64,000 nt of DNA from Craterostigma plantagineum (lineage: Eukaryota; Streptophyta; Magnoliopsida; Lamiales; Linderniaceae): positions 14,278,001 through 14,342,000 of the forward strand of contig JAPQWV010000018.1 of assembly GCA_027422505.1 (NCBI GenBank). Reading direction: 5' to 3'. The position numbers were made by a program, and so were the translations under genes. Below, piece after piece: positions 32,693 to 42,040 of the stretch. Below the pieces are notes generated by a model. It saw only the letters and a program-made list of their open reading frames with translations. It was not told the DNA's origin and did not search any database. Every line of letters begins with the position of its first letter. The first letter of the stretch is position 1.

Positions 32693-33116
32693 GAAAATGG
32701 TATAGTCTAAAAGGCATGTCTGTCCAAGTTAAGAGACTCATCTAGAAAAGAAAACCTTTGGACTTATACCCTTTGATAATGTTCCTACATCTATAAATAG
32801 GTTCCCCCACAACATAGGAAATATATAGAATCATGTCGCATGCTAGAATTGCATCCTAAGTTCATAGCGCAAGAAAGCTCTCGAGTTTCGAGTAAGTTCG
32901 CCGGACAACTTCGTCGCATCGTAGTGCTGCGATTCCGAAGTTTTAGAAGTTGTTGTATCTTGGGGACGATCGCCGTAACCCGAGCACGTAATATTGGAGC
33001 GATATCGTCTTACGGAAAGCGTACGTAGTACGTGCCTCGACTTCACAAAATTCATGCATATATATAATATCAGAATTTAGCCATCGCTCAAGATGCCGAC
33101 ACTACCGAAACCAACA

Positions 33117-33447
33117 ATGCTTTGAATGATTTGTCATCATGTTTGTCATTGTTTATATTAAACTCTTGTGTATCAATATTGATGTTTATTATGGATGATA
33201 TTATGTATCTTTACGGAAGTTCTTCTTGGGCACCTTTCTCTCATATTTTCAATAATCCTATCTATGTTCATGTAATAATATCAAATGGTATCAGAACTTT
33301 AATTTTACGGGACCAAAAGCTTCAACAAGATCAAGATCAAAGCATATCTTCAAGCAACTTCTTAGGCACCGGACCTCCGCAATTCGAAGGAGAAAACAGC
33401 TACCACGTATGGGTCATCAAGATGAAATCCTATCTTAACAAAAAATG
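33117..33447 (+). mobile_element. Copia fragment: LTR end, primer-binding site and gag start
   Basis: TGGTATCAGAAC at 33286-33297 is a Met-tRNA primer-binding site. A gag head (GPPQFEGENSYHVWVIKMKS) follows and stops at 33447, where a different LTR begins. Sequence left of 33284 (ending AATATCA) should be the end of this element's LTR; its outer part is not identified. Confidence 0.6.
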
Positions 33448-33903
33448 ATTGAATTGTAGACAAGATTTAACGTGGTTCGGATTAATCAATCCTACATCCA
33501 CGATCGAGAACTTGCAATATTTATTATCTATCGACATATTACAAAGATCAAGAAGAAGAACATCAATCTTCCATCTTCTTGAAGAGAAAGACATTGGAAA
33601 TTTTACAGTGAGGAATTGAGTAAAAACGAAACTGATGGTGTAAAGTCATGAGTAATGAATGGCACGCTTTTGCTATTTATATGGTGAAACTCCCGCCATT
33701 CTGCTCTTAATTGCTCTTAAGCTGAAATCGTCGCTGACAGTCGCAACTCTATTAGTTAGTTGCTGAGTTAAAACGCGCGCCCATAAACGCACTTTTTGAA
33801 CTTGAGCTTCTTTTCTCCCTTATTTAAAACGAAAGTCTGAGAGCTCAGTTCTTAATCTGCCAATGCTATCCTTGATCAAGTTCTTCTTTCTCCTTTTGCT
33901 TCA
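33446..33903 (-). repeat. 3' LTR of a truncated minus-strand Copia element (about 458 bp)
   Basis: On the minus strand it begins TGAAGCAAAAGG after the polypurine tract TTGCGGGGGCATAT (33904-33917 reversed) and ends near CAATTCAATCA. The outer border is placed at the TG/CA nearest the change from gag-fragment sequence, and is approximate. Confidence 0.6.
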
Positions 33904-34594
33904 ATATGCCCCCGCAAGATGGACTGTACCGATTAATTACAGCCATCTTGAGTAGTAGATCCAGCAAGATAGGTGCCGGCAAAGGCTTAGTAAATAAGTC
34001 TGCCAATTGATGCTCTGAGCGAACAGATAGAAGCTTGATCATCGCATTTGCCATATGGTGGCGAATAAAATGATAGTCTATTTCTATGTGTTTAGACCGT
34101 TCATGAAATTTCGGGTTCAAGGCTAGCTTAACAGTGGACTGGTTATCACAATATATAGCTGGCTTCTGCTCGAGTGGCACGCTCAGTTCTTCCAGCAAAT
34201 TTCTAATCCAAAGTACCTCTGAAACAGCAGCTGCCAAGGCTCTATATTCAGCCTCAGTCGACGATCTTGAAACTGTTGCATGTTTCTTCGCTTTCCAGGT
34301 TACTAAGGAGTTCCCTAAGAAAGTATAGTACCCCGTAACGGACTTTCTAGTATCCTTGCACGCAGCCCAATCTGCGTCCGAGAAAGCCTTCAACTCAAAG
34401 TTCTGATCTGAGGCTAACAATATCCCATGTCCAGGAGAACTCTTTAGGTATCTAAGTAGGTGATGCACGGCTGTTAAATGAATTGTTCTCGGCATTGCCA
34501 TGTATTGACTAAGTTTATGCACCGCAAATGCAATATCCGGCCTGGTAAATGTCAAGTAAAGATCTTCTTGAATGCGAAGCGTAATGATCATCAC
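33866..34594 (-). pseudogene. Copia RT end and RNase H, truncated
   Basis: This is the C-terminal end of a Copia polyprotein: RPDIAFAVHKLSQYM (end of RT), then RNase H with SDADWAACKDTRKSVTGY, SRSSTEAEYRALA, YCDNQSTVKLA and KHIEIDYHFIRHH, then HQLADLFTKPLP. The frame is intact over 242 codons but begins abruptly at 34594 in unrelated sequence, so everything upstream (gag to most of RT) is missing. The last residues read through the polypurine tract into the LTR. Confidence 0.9.
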
Positions 34595-34599
34595 GTGCG

Positions 34600-35184
34600 T
34601 TTAAGTTGAAGAGAGATGAAGTAACGAGGGTTTCAGTCGGCTAAAAATGAGATCAATTGATCTCACGTGTTACATTCCATCTATATTAATGGTAAAATTA
34701 ATAGGGGGACCAAAACAATTAAAATCAGTAACATTAGGGACTAAAAGTTGCATCTCGAAATATAAGAACCAAAATCGCCTATAACCAAACATTGTGGACT
34801 AAAAATGTTTTCTGCCTAAATTAATTCATTATCATTAGCTATCTTTTGTTAGTCTACTGTATTTTTTCTAGTAGTATTACAGCATCATTATGGATCACAA
34901 TTAACTTGCTTCCAGCTTCAGGCTTGTGTCATTTGGTTTTTTGTGCCAGCCTGATATTTTTATCAAAAGCATGACCGGCCTATTTTGGTATTAATAGGTA
35001 ACAGAACTACCTATCTAATACGATTAGTTGATGTGAATTAAATAACTTACATTTGATTTCTCCTTGTCTCGATTTCCAATTGCATATGAGGACGGATTTC
35101 TCCTTATTTAGATTATTCGTTCTTCGCCATCTTCTTTCATCTATCCAGCAGTATATTCATGCCCAACAAAGGACAACGAATCAT
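34600..35184. other. Non-coding spacer before gene 3
   Basis: No gene. The first 190 bp resemble 13325-13510 (a dispersed repeat with a GGGGGACCAAAAC block). The remainder is AT-rich and featureless until the gene 3 promoter blocks. Confidence 0.5.
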
Positions 35185-35187
35185 CAG

Positions 35188-35293
35188 GTATCAATGTCCG
35201 CCATATATCTATCATATCATTAATTGTCGAACATATCGATGCGTACTGTTGTCATCTATATTGAATCCAGATAAACTATAGTCAATAACAAGG
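35188..35293 (+). promoter_or_regulatory. Conserved upstream blocks of gene 3
   Basis: TATCAATGTCCGCCATAT (35189-35206), TTAATTGTCGAACATATC (35220-35237) and ATAGTCAATAACAAGG (35278-35293) correspond to blocks two and three in the other copies. GGCCGAC is not present upstream. Confidence 0.5.
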
Positions 35294-35373
35294 ATCCATC
35301 CATTATATATTTATAAGTTAATCGCAACTCAAACCATCGTTACCAACAGCTTATACCACCAAATAAAGAAAAG

Positions 35374-35746
35374 ATGTTTAGGGACGTTATTACTATTGCG
35401 CTTCTGTGCTTTATTACAACAGTTGAAGGCGTTCCAAACACAACCGTGGACGGAGATTATTGCTCGCCCGACCAGTTTGCGGTGGGCAGCCGTTATCAAA
35501 CTGAAGTCCTATACGATTATAATGAGTTGGCCTACATGACTATTGATTTTCACAACCTGCAATATACTCGGCCCGGCGGATACGTTCTCGCTTTTGCATA
35601 CTGCGAGAAACGACTCGCAGAGATCCTCGACGACTGCATCTTTTGCCTGGAGTCCGCTAACTGCTTACCTAAAGCGAATTTGCGGGCGTTCGCTAACTGC
35701 AAATGTTAAAATGGGTGACTGTGGAATGGGATATGGCCCGACTTGA
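35374..35746 (+). pseudogene. Gene 3: Gnk2/DUF26-like protein, one-base frameshift
   Basis: The signal peptide (MFRDVITIALLCFITTVEG), PNTTV sequon, DYCSPDQF, NELAYMTID and YCEKRLAEILDDCIFCL are in frame. After the C-X2-C the frame goes off and stops at 35709, while the family C-terminus (VKMGDCGMGYGPT) is intact in the next frame to 35746. Alignment with gene 6 shows one extra base in the 35660-35672 stretch. Everything else is well preserved, so the break may be recent or segregating. The shortened product would lack the last two conserved cysteines. It belongs to the DYCSPE-type subfamily with genes 4 and 6. Confidence 0.85.
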
Positions 35747-36227
35747 TGGGTTTTTAAGTTATCTTTTGTCTTACCTACCCACTTGGATATAACTCAGATG
35801 GGCTTAAAAATTTGACAAATGCAACATGTCAATAAGGGAATAGGTAAGACAAAGCCATTCAGTTACTGTATCGGAGCGCGTGGCGGTTATGTATGAATAA
35901 TGAAATGTATGTATGTATGTGTGTGTTGTTGAGGTTGTTTTGCGTGGCTTTTCAAATATCGCCGCATAGGAGTGCGTCGATGTTTGATATCTTACTAGTT
36001 ATCAAGATATCAATGGCGTCGCAAGAGTCCATGCGGTCTTACCGATTTCCTCCCCCTCTTTGTTTCTTTACATGTCGCCGGAATAAAAAGTTGTCGGTGA
36101 TATCTTAGTGGGTTCCAATTTGATTTAGTCCTTGTTCGCGAAAATACACACGGTGGCATTTTGCTAATTTTTTGGTTACTATAGGCGAGGGTTGTTATGT
36201 CGTAATCGTCTTTATTATTATACTGTA

Positions 36228-36743
36228 GGGCAAAAGCCTAAAATAGTCATCTTGCCTAAAATAGTCCCCGATGTTTACCATGTGAACCAAAGACGAGATC
36301 AGAAATTTATTTTAATTTTAGTTTTTTATTTTATTTTTATTATTATTTATTTTTTAATTTTTTTTAATTTATTAGTAATATTCTCTTGTTTTTTTGAATC
36401 TTTTACTCTATTTTTTGAATTTTTTCCTCTTTTTGGATTTTTTTCGTCATTTTTAATTTTTAATTTATCATTTTTTATTTTAATTTAGTTTTTGAGTTTA
36501 TTTTTATTATTATTTATTTTTTATTTAATTTATCATTTTTTTTAACTTTTTCATTTAGCGACGGAATATCGATCGCTAATGCCGTTGCAAATAACATCAC
36601 CGTCTAAATTGATGCTCGGCCTGACGGAGTGACCAATTTGGTTCATTTTCGATAACATCGGGGACTAAATTGGTCCCCGCGAAACATCGGGGACTAAATT
36701 GGTTCACAGGGTAAACATCGGGGACTATTTTAAGCTTTTGCCC
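36228..36743. mobile_element. MITE with about 45-bp inverted repeats
   Basis: The left end GGGCAAAAGCCTAAAATAG and TCCCCGATGTTTACC are mirrored on the right by GGTAAACATCGGGGACTA and GCTTTTGCCC. TA flanks both ends (36226-36227 and 36744-36745). The left repeat has an extra 18 bp (a duplicated TAAAATAGTC). The centre is T-rich with a CGACGGAATATCGATCGC stretch. No coding capacity. A TA target suggests a Tc1/mariner-like or PIF-like origin, unresolved. Confidence 0.75.
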
Positions 36744-36745
36744 TA

Positions 36746-37511
36746 TATGTGTGCCTTTGGAAGTTGGTTTATTATCGCATAGGGTTGTTAGTTACGAGAA
36801 AACCGGGTAGCAACCTATATATGAAAATTTCACTTCAACTTGATATGTTGATTTGTATAATTGATTGCAACAAGACTAAGGAAAATCTGTGCCGAGTACG
36901 CGAGCTGGTCATGTTTGTCGTCGTCCGGCGTATATTGACTTATCATATTTGCTTAAGTTATTTACTACTTGCGTTTAGGGTTTTGTGTATCAATCAACCA
37001 TTATAAAATTTTTTACTTCATCGAAATTGAACCGAGGAATATTATTTAGGATAATTGAGTGGTCTCTATCGATCGATACTTGGACTTATACGTCCATACT
37101 CCACGACCTAGTACATTTTCAAGTATTCGACTGTGTCAGCCATGATGTCATCATTCCAAAGCTCAATTTTATGCCACGTATTCTATAATGCAAAACCGAA
37201 TACAGATATTAATGAAATCAAAACTGAATGTGGGCTAAAGATAGAAGAACCATATTAAATGGAACACACAGATACAATAACTTATGAGAGAATAGGAAAC
37301 TGCATTCAGAGAAAACTAATTCTCGTGAGTTGTGAAACTGAAGAGTTTATTATCATGGTGACCAATTTTAAATTACCATTTCTAAATCTCTTCTACGTTA
37401 TTAGTCGTCCAAGAATACTTAAGCCAATTGATTGTTTGCATACATTTGATTGTTTCCTATGGTTGTTCCCAACTGCCACTGAATTAGACGACCTTATATA
37501 TTCCTTTCTTA
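36746..37511. other. Spacer between MITE and gene 4 promoter
   Basis: AT-rich sequence with short unmatched reading frames (36749-37525). I see no domain, RNA or repeat here. Confidence 0.4.
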
Positions 37512-37693
37512 GGCCGACTTCTTAATTAGGAGAGCTTATCTCACTCGTCGTCTTGTCTAAATGCAAATCTCACCGTCTTCATTGTCTGGGAATCATTGTC
37601 CGCCAAAATAATCACTTAATTAATTGTTGAATATATCAATGTGAATTTCTGTCACGTATATTGAATCCAAAGAGAATTTTAGACAATAACAAG
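37512..37693 (+). promoter_or_regulatory. Conserved upstream module of gene 4
   Basis: GGCCGACTTCTTAATTAGG (37512-37530) carries the DRE/CRT core. GGGAATCATTGTCCGCCAAA (37588-37607) and ATTGTTGAATATATCAATG (37624-37642) follow, then TTGAATCCA and TTTAGACAATAACAAGG (37678-37694). This is one of the best-preserved copies of the module. Confidence 0.65.
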
Positions 37694-37791
37694 GCACCAT
37701 GGGATATTATGTGTGTGTATAGAAGTTAACCTCAACCATTAGAGACAGCTTCACACCAATAATCAGAACAAATTCAAAGCCACGGCGAAAG

Positions 37792-38178
37792 ATGAATAGT
37801 AAGGCGTCGCTCGCAATTATTGCGCTTCTTCTGTGCCTTATAATAACAGTCGAAGGCGTTCCTAACACAACCATCGATCGTTCTCAATCTCATTGCTCGC
37901 CCGACTCGTATGCGCAAGGCAGCCTTTATGAAGCTGAAGTCCTCTATGATCTCGACGAGCTTGCCTACATGACAAGTGCTAGCCCTAACCTTCAATATAC
38001 TATGTCGGCCAGATATGCCTTGGGCGTTGCTTTCTGCATGCCACGGCTCGCTCTTAACCTCGACGACTGCATCATTTGCCTTGAGTACGCTGCTTTCGTC
38101 CTGACGGGAATTTGCCAGCGTCCCATTTCTGCAGTTGTTAAACTGGGAGACTGTGGCATGGGATATGGTCCGATTTGA
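37792..38178 (+). CDS. Gene 4: small secreted Gnk2/DUF26-like protein (128 aa)
   Basis: Intact, single exon. The signal peptide is MNSKASLAIIALLLCLIITV, with cleavage likely after VEG. The mature protein has PNTTID (N-glycosylation sequon), HCSPDSY, the DELAYMT core and the pattern C-X10-C-X2-C-X11-C-X12-C ending GDCGMGYGPI, giving six mature cysteines as in Gnk2. Inter-cysteine lengths equal those of Gnk2 except X10 instead of X8. The position following the first cysteine is Ser rather than Asn; the Arg and Glu used by Gnk2 for mannose are Val and Gly. It is probably apoplastic; defence or signalling roles are suggested only by family membership. Confidence 0.9.
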   Translation: MNSKASLAIIALLLCLIITVEGVPNTTIDRSQSHCSPDSYAQGSLYEAEVLYDLDELAYMTSASPNLQYTMSARYALGVAFCMPRLALNLDDCIICLEYAAFVLTGICQRPISAVVKLGDCGMGYGPI

Positions 38179-38179
38179 T

Positions 38180-38667
38180 TTTCTGTTGCTTGCTTTTTTT
38201 TTTCAAATGATTCCCGAATAAGAGTCGACGTTTTTACGTGCTTGCTAGGTATCGAAATATCGCCGTTGTAAGAGTCCATGTTGTCTTGATTGAGTGTTAA
38301 ACGTGAAGGGATCGGTGGAACACAACCCAAGTGGACAACTCGAAGGACAAAATGTGTGTCATGAAATTCAGCACTACCTTGGAACTTTTAACTTTTGAAT
38401 GACATTTACATGACTACCTCCTATTGAATGATCAAAAGCCCTCATCCTTTCTCCCGAAAATTTAAACATGTCAACAGAGGTGGCCAAATCCCTTATTCGA
38501 CGCCTCATTAAATCCAACTACATAAAGTGAAGCATTCAAATGAAGGCATTGCTCACCCTCAAGACACATGGAGAAGTTTCAAGAAAGGGTATACCAAACC
38601 AGATAATATGAAGGGGTACACGGTAGCCCAATTGAAGACCTTGAAGAATCCCGCAAACTAGACGAGA
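38180..38667. other. 3' flank of gene 4, no gene seen
   Basis: This is the 3' untranslated region and intergenic sequence up to the next retroelement, whose target duplication starts at 38668. Nothing further is recognised. Confidence 0.4.
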
Positions 38668-38672
38668 CCACG

Positions 38673-39229
38673 TGTTGTGTCCAGCCTATGCCACCAACGC
38701 AAAGAAGAAAAAAATATAAAATAATATTATTAATATTTTATAATAATATTATTTTATATATATAATAAATTAATGAATGGTTCGTATTAAAGGGCGACGC
38801 GGCGGATTCCTGGCCACCGGTTTTGAGCGGTCCAGAAGTGCTAGAAGACATCTATAAAAAGGTCGATGATTCTTCAGTTATTATCATCCAAAATCAAGTG
38901 AGAAGTTCAGTGAGAGAGAAATAGTGAAAGGGGAAGCTTATCATGGTCGATAAGGGTGAGAGCGGGTGTAGTTTACTAGGATAGTTGGGAGTTGGTACAA
39001 ATACATTACTCGGGTGGGTAAGAGGTCTTGAGTTTGGGTTTAAACACGAGTATTTTCAATATAGTTAAGCTGTTTCTCTCCGTGGAGGTAGGCGGTATTG
39101 GCCGAACCACGTAACAATCTCGTGTTCTCTATCGGCGTCATTTCGGTTTTATATCGTCCCAGATATAATTGTCGCGGGTCCAAAATCAACCTTCCGCTGG
39201 GCCCGAAAAATTACTGCTCAACCCTAACA
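38673..39229 (+). repeat. 5' LTR (557 bp)
   Basis: It matches 40301-40868 over its whole length with scattered substitutions and small indels, including a shared (TAATAT)-rich palindromic stretch at 38715-38770. Confidence 0.9.
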
Positions 39230-39231
39230 AG

Positions 39232-39244
39232 TGGTATCAGAGCC
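39232..39244 (+). other. Primer-binding site (initiator Met tRNA)
   Basis: TGGTATCAGAGCC lies 2 bp inside the 5' LTR end. Confidence 0.9.
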
Positions 39245-39378
39245 AAGCCTAATCGATATTCTGAGTATGCCCTGTGGTTGCAGCTTTGTCTGATCTTCCA
39301 ACATCAGAAAAGATATCGAGAAGGTTTCGTTATGGGGGAGCCACTGCGGGGCCAAGTTGTTGAATCTCTGCAACGATA

Positions 39379-40300
39379 ATGGCAACGATAGACATTTTCA
39401 AAGTACGGCAATTTGATGGTACGGGGAGTTTCACTCTGTCGCAAAGACGAGTTAAGGATATACTTGTACATCAAGGCTTGGCTAGGGCTTTGAAAGGGGA
39501 CACGGCGAAGCCGGAGAAAATGACGAAAGAAGACTGGGAGGATTTGGGGTCAAGATGTGTCCACACAATCCATTTGTACATTGCAGATAACGTTATAAAT
39601 AATGTTGTTAATGAGGATTCTGCACCAGATTTGTTGGCAAAGTTGGAGGAGCTGCATCTCGAGAAAAATTTAGCCACAAAGTTAGATCTGAAGCGGGATT
39701 TGTACCGACTGAAGATAGAGGAAGATGGAAATCGCATGGATCATATCAGCGTTCAACGGACTTGTGGATCAACTTATAAAAGTTGATGTAAAGTTAGAGA
39801 AAGAAGATAAGGCCCTTTTACTTCTTACCTCACGTCCTGATTCTTATGATAATTTGTCACAACCATCTTATACGAAAAGACGACAGTGAAGATGGTGGAT
39901 GTACAGTACAGTCAACTCTTTTGGCGCATGAAAAGAGGAGACGATCAAATTATGGAGATATCCAAAATTCGACGTTGGCTATACACTGGGTAATCATAGA
40001 GGAAGGTTCAACGCCAGGGAATTTGGAGGTAGCAGCAGGTCCAAATCAAAGAATGGCAGGAAGGGCAATGTGTGCTACAAGTGTGGTGAGTTGGGACACA
40101 TCATGAGGAACTGTCCGACTTGGAGGAAGGACATGAATGACGAGGAAAATCCCACAACGACGGTAGCTGAAGAATATCTTGGAGACACTCTCACAGTCTC
40201 CAATGACGCCGCTCTTTCTTAGGATGAATGGATAATAGATTCGGAGTCGAAGTACCATGTTTGCTTCGAGAGAAAATATTTTGATACGTTCCGAAAATAT
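39379..40300 (+). pseudogene. Copia gag with zinc knuckle and protease start, broken
   Basis: The frame opens at 39379 (MATIDIFKVRQFDGTGSF) with a UBN2-type gag helical region (LLAKLEELHLEKNLATKLDL) to 39786. A frameshift near 39750 moves the rest to another frame, where the zinc knuckle CYKCGELGHIMRNC is readable at about 40069-40110, followed by an acidic linker. The protease start (EWIIDSESKYHVC; the catalytic DSG reads DSE) precedes the 3' LTR. A stop lies at 40220 just before it. Confidence 0.75.
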
Positions 40301-40868
40301 TGTTGTGATCCAGCCTATGCCACCAACGCAAAGAAGAAAAAAATATAAAAATATTATTAATATTTTATAATAATATTATTTTATATAGATAATAAATTAA
40401 TGAACGGTTCGTATTAAAGGGCGACGCAGCGAATTCCTGGCCACCGGTTTTGAGCGGTCCAGAAGTGCTGAAGACATTTATAAATAGGCTGAGGATATAT
40501 TATCATCCCAAATCAAGTGAGAAGTTCAGTGAGAGAGAAATAGTGAGAGGTAAACTTATCAGGGTCGATAAGGGTGAGAGCGGGTATAGTTTTACTGGGA
40601 TAGTTGGGAGTATGTACAAATACATTACCTGGGTGGGTAAGGGGTCTCGAGTTCGGGTTTTAGCACGAGTGTTAATTTGTACGGTGTAATATTCTCAATA
40701 TAGTAAAGCTGGTGCTCTCCATGGAGGTAGGCGGTATCGGCCTAATATAGTGAAAATTTCGTGTTCTTTATCGGCATCATTTCGGTTTTATATCGTCCCA
40801 GATAAAATTGTCGCAGGTCCAAAATCAACCTTCCGCTGGGCCTAAAAAATTGCCGCTCAACCCCAACA
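40301..40868 (+). repeat. 3' LTR (568 bp)
   Basis: It starts TGTTGTGATCCAGCC and ends AACCCCAACA. It abuts protease-start sequence directly; the polypurine tract normally found here is absent. Confidence 0.9.
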
Positions 40869-41054
40869 CCACGCACTTACCATTTTGTGGATTACACGAG
40901 TTTTGAAAAAATATGTTGGATTTATAATTTTGAAGCAATCCGTTTGATATTAAACACAAAACTTAGTAATTGTATTACCAGCATATTTACCGAGTGTGCA
41001 GATGAGCTCAGTTCGAAAAACAGATATCAAATATGAGCTCAGGGCGAAAAAACC

Positions 41055-41250
41055 GGGTCGGTCAACTGTCGGTCAATGCTGGTCAATGCGGTCAATTGTC
41101 GGTCAACCCGGTCTCGGTCTGGTCAGATGGACTGGACTGATCCGGTCTCGATCTGGACTGATCCGATCTCAGACTGACTGGTCGGTCTCGACTGGTCCGA
41201 TCAATGAGTGGTCAGGTCAATGACCGGATTGACTGGTCAACTGTTGACTG
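41055..41250. promoter_or_regulatory. Cluster of W-box-type motifs in the LTR
   Basis: GGTCAA (complement TTGACC) occurs at 41060, 41071, 41081, 41090, 41101, 41215 and 41235, and TTGACT at 41229 and 41244. TTGAC(C/T) is the core recognised by plant WRKY factors. The stretch is also a cryptic simple repeat of GGTC/GACT words, so the cluster may be compositional. It lies about 130 bp upstream of the LTR TATA box, where an enhancer would sit. Confidence 0.45.
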
Positions 41251-42040
41251 ATGTACAAGCCTTCTACTGCAGCAGCAGGTACAGGCAGATAAAGCTGACA
41301 GCTTCGACCAAAGTCAACAAAGGCTCCCAACGGCTATATTAATGAGTCTAATGGCTATCAAGGTGAGGGAGCCTATAAATACAACAGTGAAGGGCAGAAA
41401 CAAACTAATGATCCTAGAGCAAACAAGCGCACATTCAAATAGAGATCCAAGAGAGAAAAACTAGAACTAAGAGCACAAAACAAGAGAGTTCTTCCAAGTG
41501 TGTGGGTTACAAAAGAGAGAGCTACAACGTTCAAACCCACGCACCTCACTCACATATTAGAGAGATGAGCTTAAGTAGATTGGTTGAGTAATAGTCTTAG
41601 CACATAGACTATAAACAAGTGTATGTAGTCTTCGCACCAAGACGAGAAAGAATGGTGCCTTCTTAGCCTAAAAGATCAAGCCGGTTGTGAGGTTGCGGCC
41701 TACAACCTTTACGATTGACCTTGCGGGGTGCCGTATGTTCTCAAGGGACTGTAAGAAGCTCTTGAAAGAGACGAATTGTAAAAAGCTGTCTAGTGGTGTC
41801 TAGGAGTTTAGTTAACTTAGTATTAGCCGGGGGTTAATACTGTGTTAGTCTAGCTAACAAGGTTGTACAACAGGGTTGTTAGAAACCGAATCTTCTAGTA
41901 AGAGCATTCCTTGCGGGAAAGGAGAGACATAGGAGTATTTAGACTCCGAAATTCCATATAAATCCTCGTGTCGCTACTTCTACAAACCGACACAACACAC
42001 ACACTCGAACACCCACATCCAAGGTGTTCGACAAAATGCC

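Larger units (their letters stand above)
27245..33116. mobile_element. Composite of two opposed Copia-type elements, flanked by ATGCT
   Basis: The left boundary is a minus-oriented LTR (27245-27975). The right boundary is the plus-oriented 3' LTR of a second element (28025-33116). Both outer ends read TGTTGG...CCAACA, and the whole is bracketed by the 5-bp direct repeat ATGCT (27240-27244 and 33117-33121). The second element itself has unlike flanks (ACTCT on its left, ATGCT on its right). A plausible history is insertion of the plus element into the minus one, then a deletion that joined the plus element's right end to the minus element's outer target duplication. Confidence 0.55.
31469..33116 (+). 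repeat. 3' LTR split by a LINE insertion
   Basis: The LTR halves are 31469-31517 and 32693-33116. Joined, they match the 5' LTR closely and have about the same length (465 versus 467 bp). The LINE between them is bordered by the duplication GAAAATGG (31510-31517 and 32693-32700). Confidence 0.88.
38673..40868 (+). mobile_element. Short gag-only Copia element (2.2 kb, target duplication CCACG)
   Basis: Two LTRs (38673-39229 and 40301-40868) start TGTTGTG and end with a CAACCCTAACA-type block. The element is flanked by CCACG at 38668-38672 and 40869-40873. A primer-binding site lies just inside the 5' LTR. The interior is only about 1.07 kb: gag, zinc knuckle and the very start of protease, then directly the 3' LTR with no polypurine tract. 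Integrase, RT and RNase H are missing. Deletion before or during the last replication cycle is likely. Confidence 0.9.
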
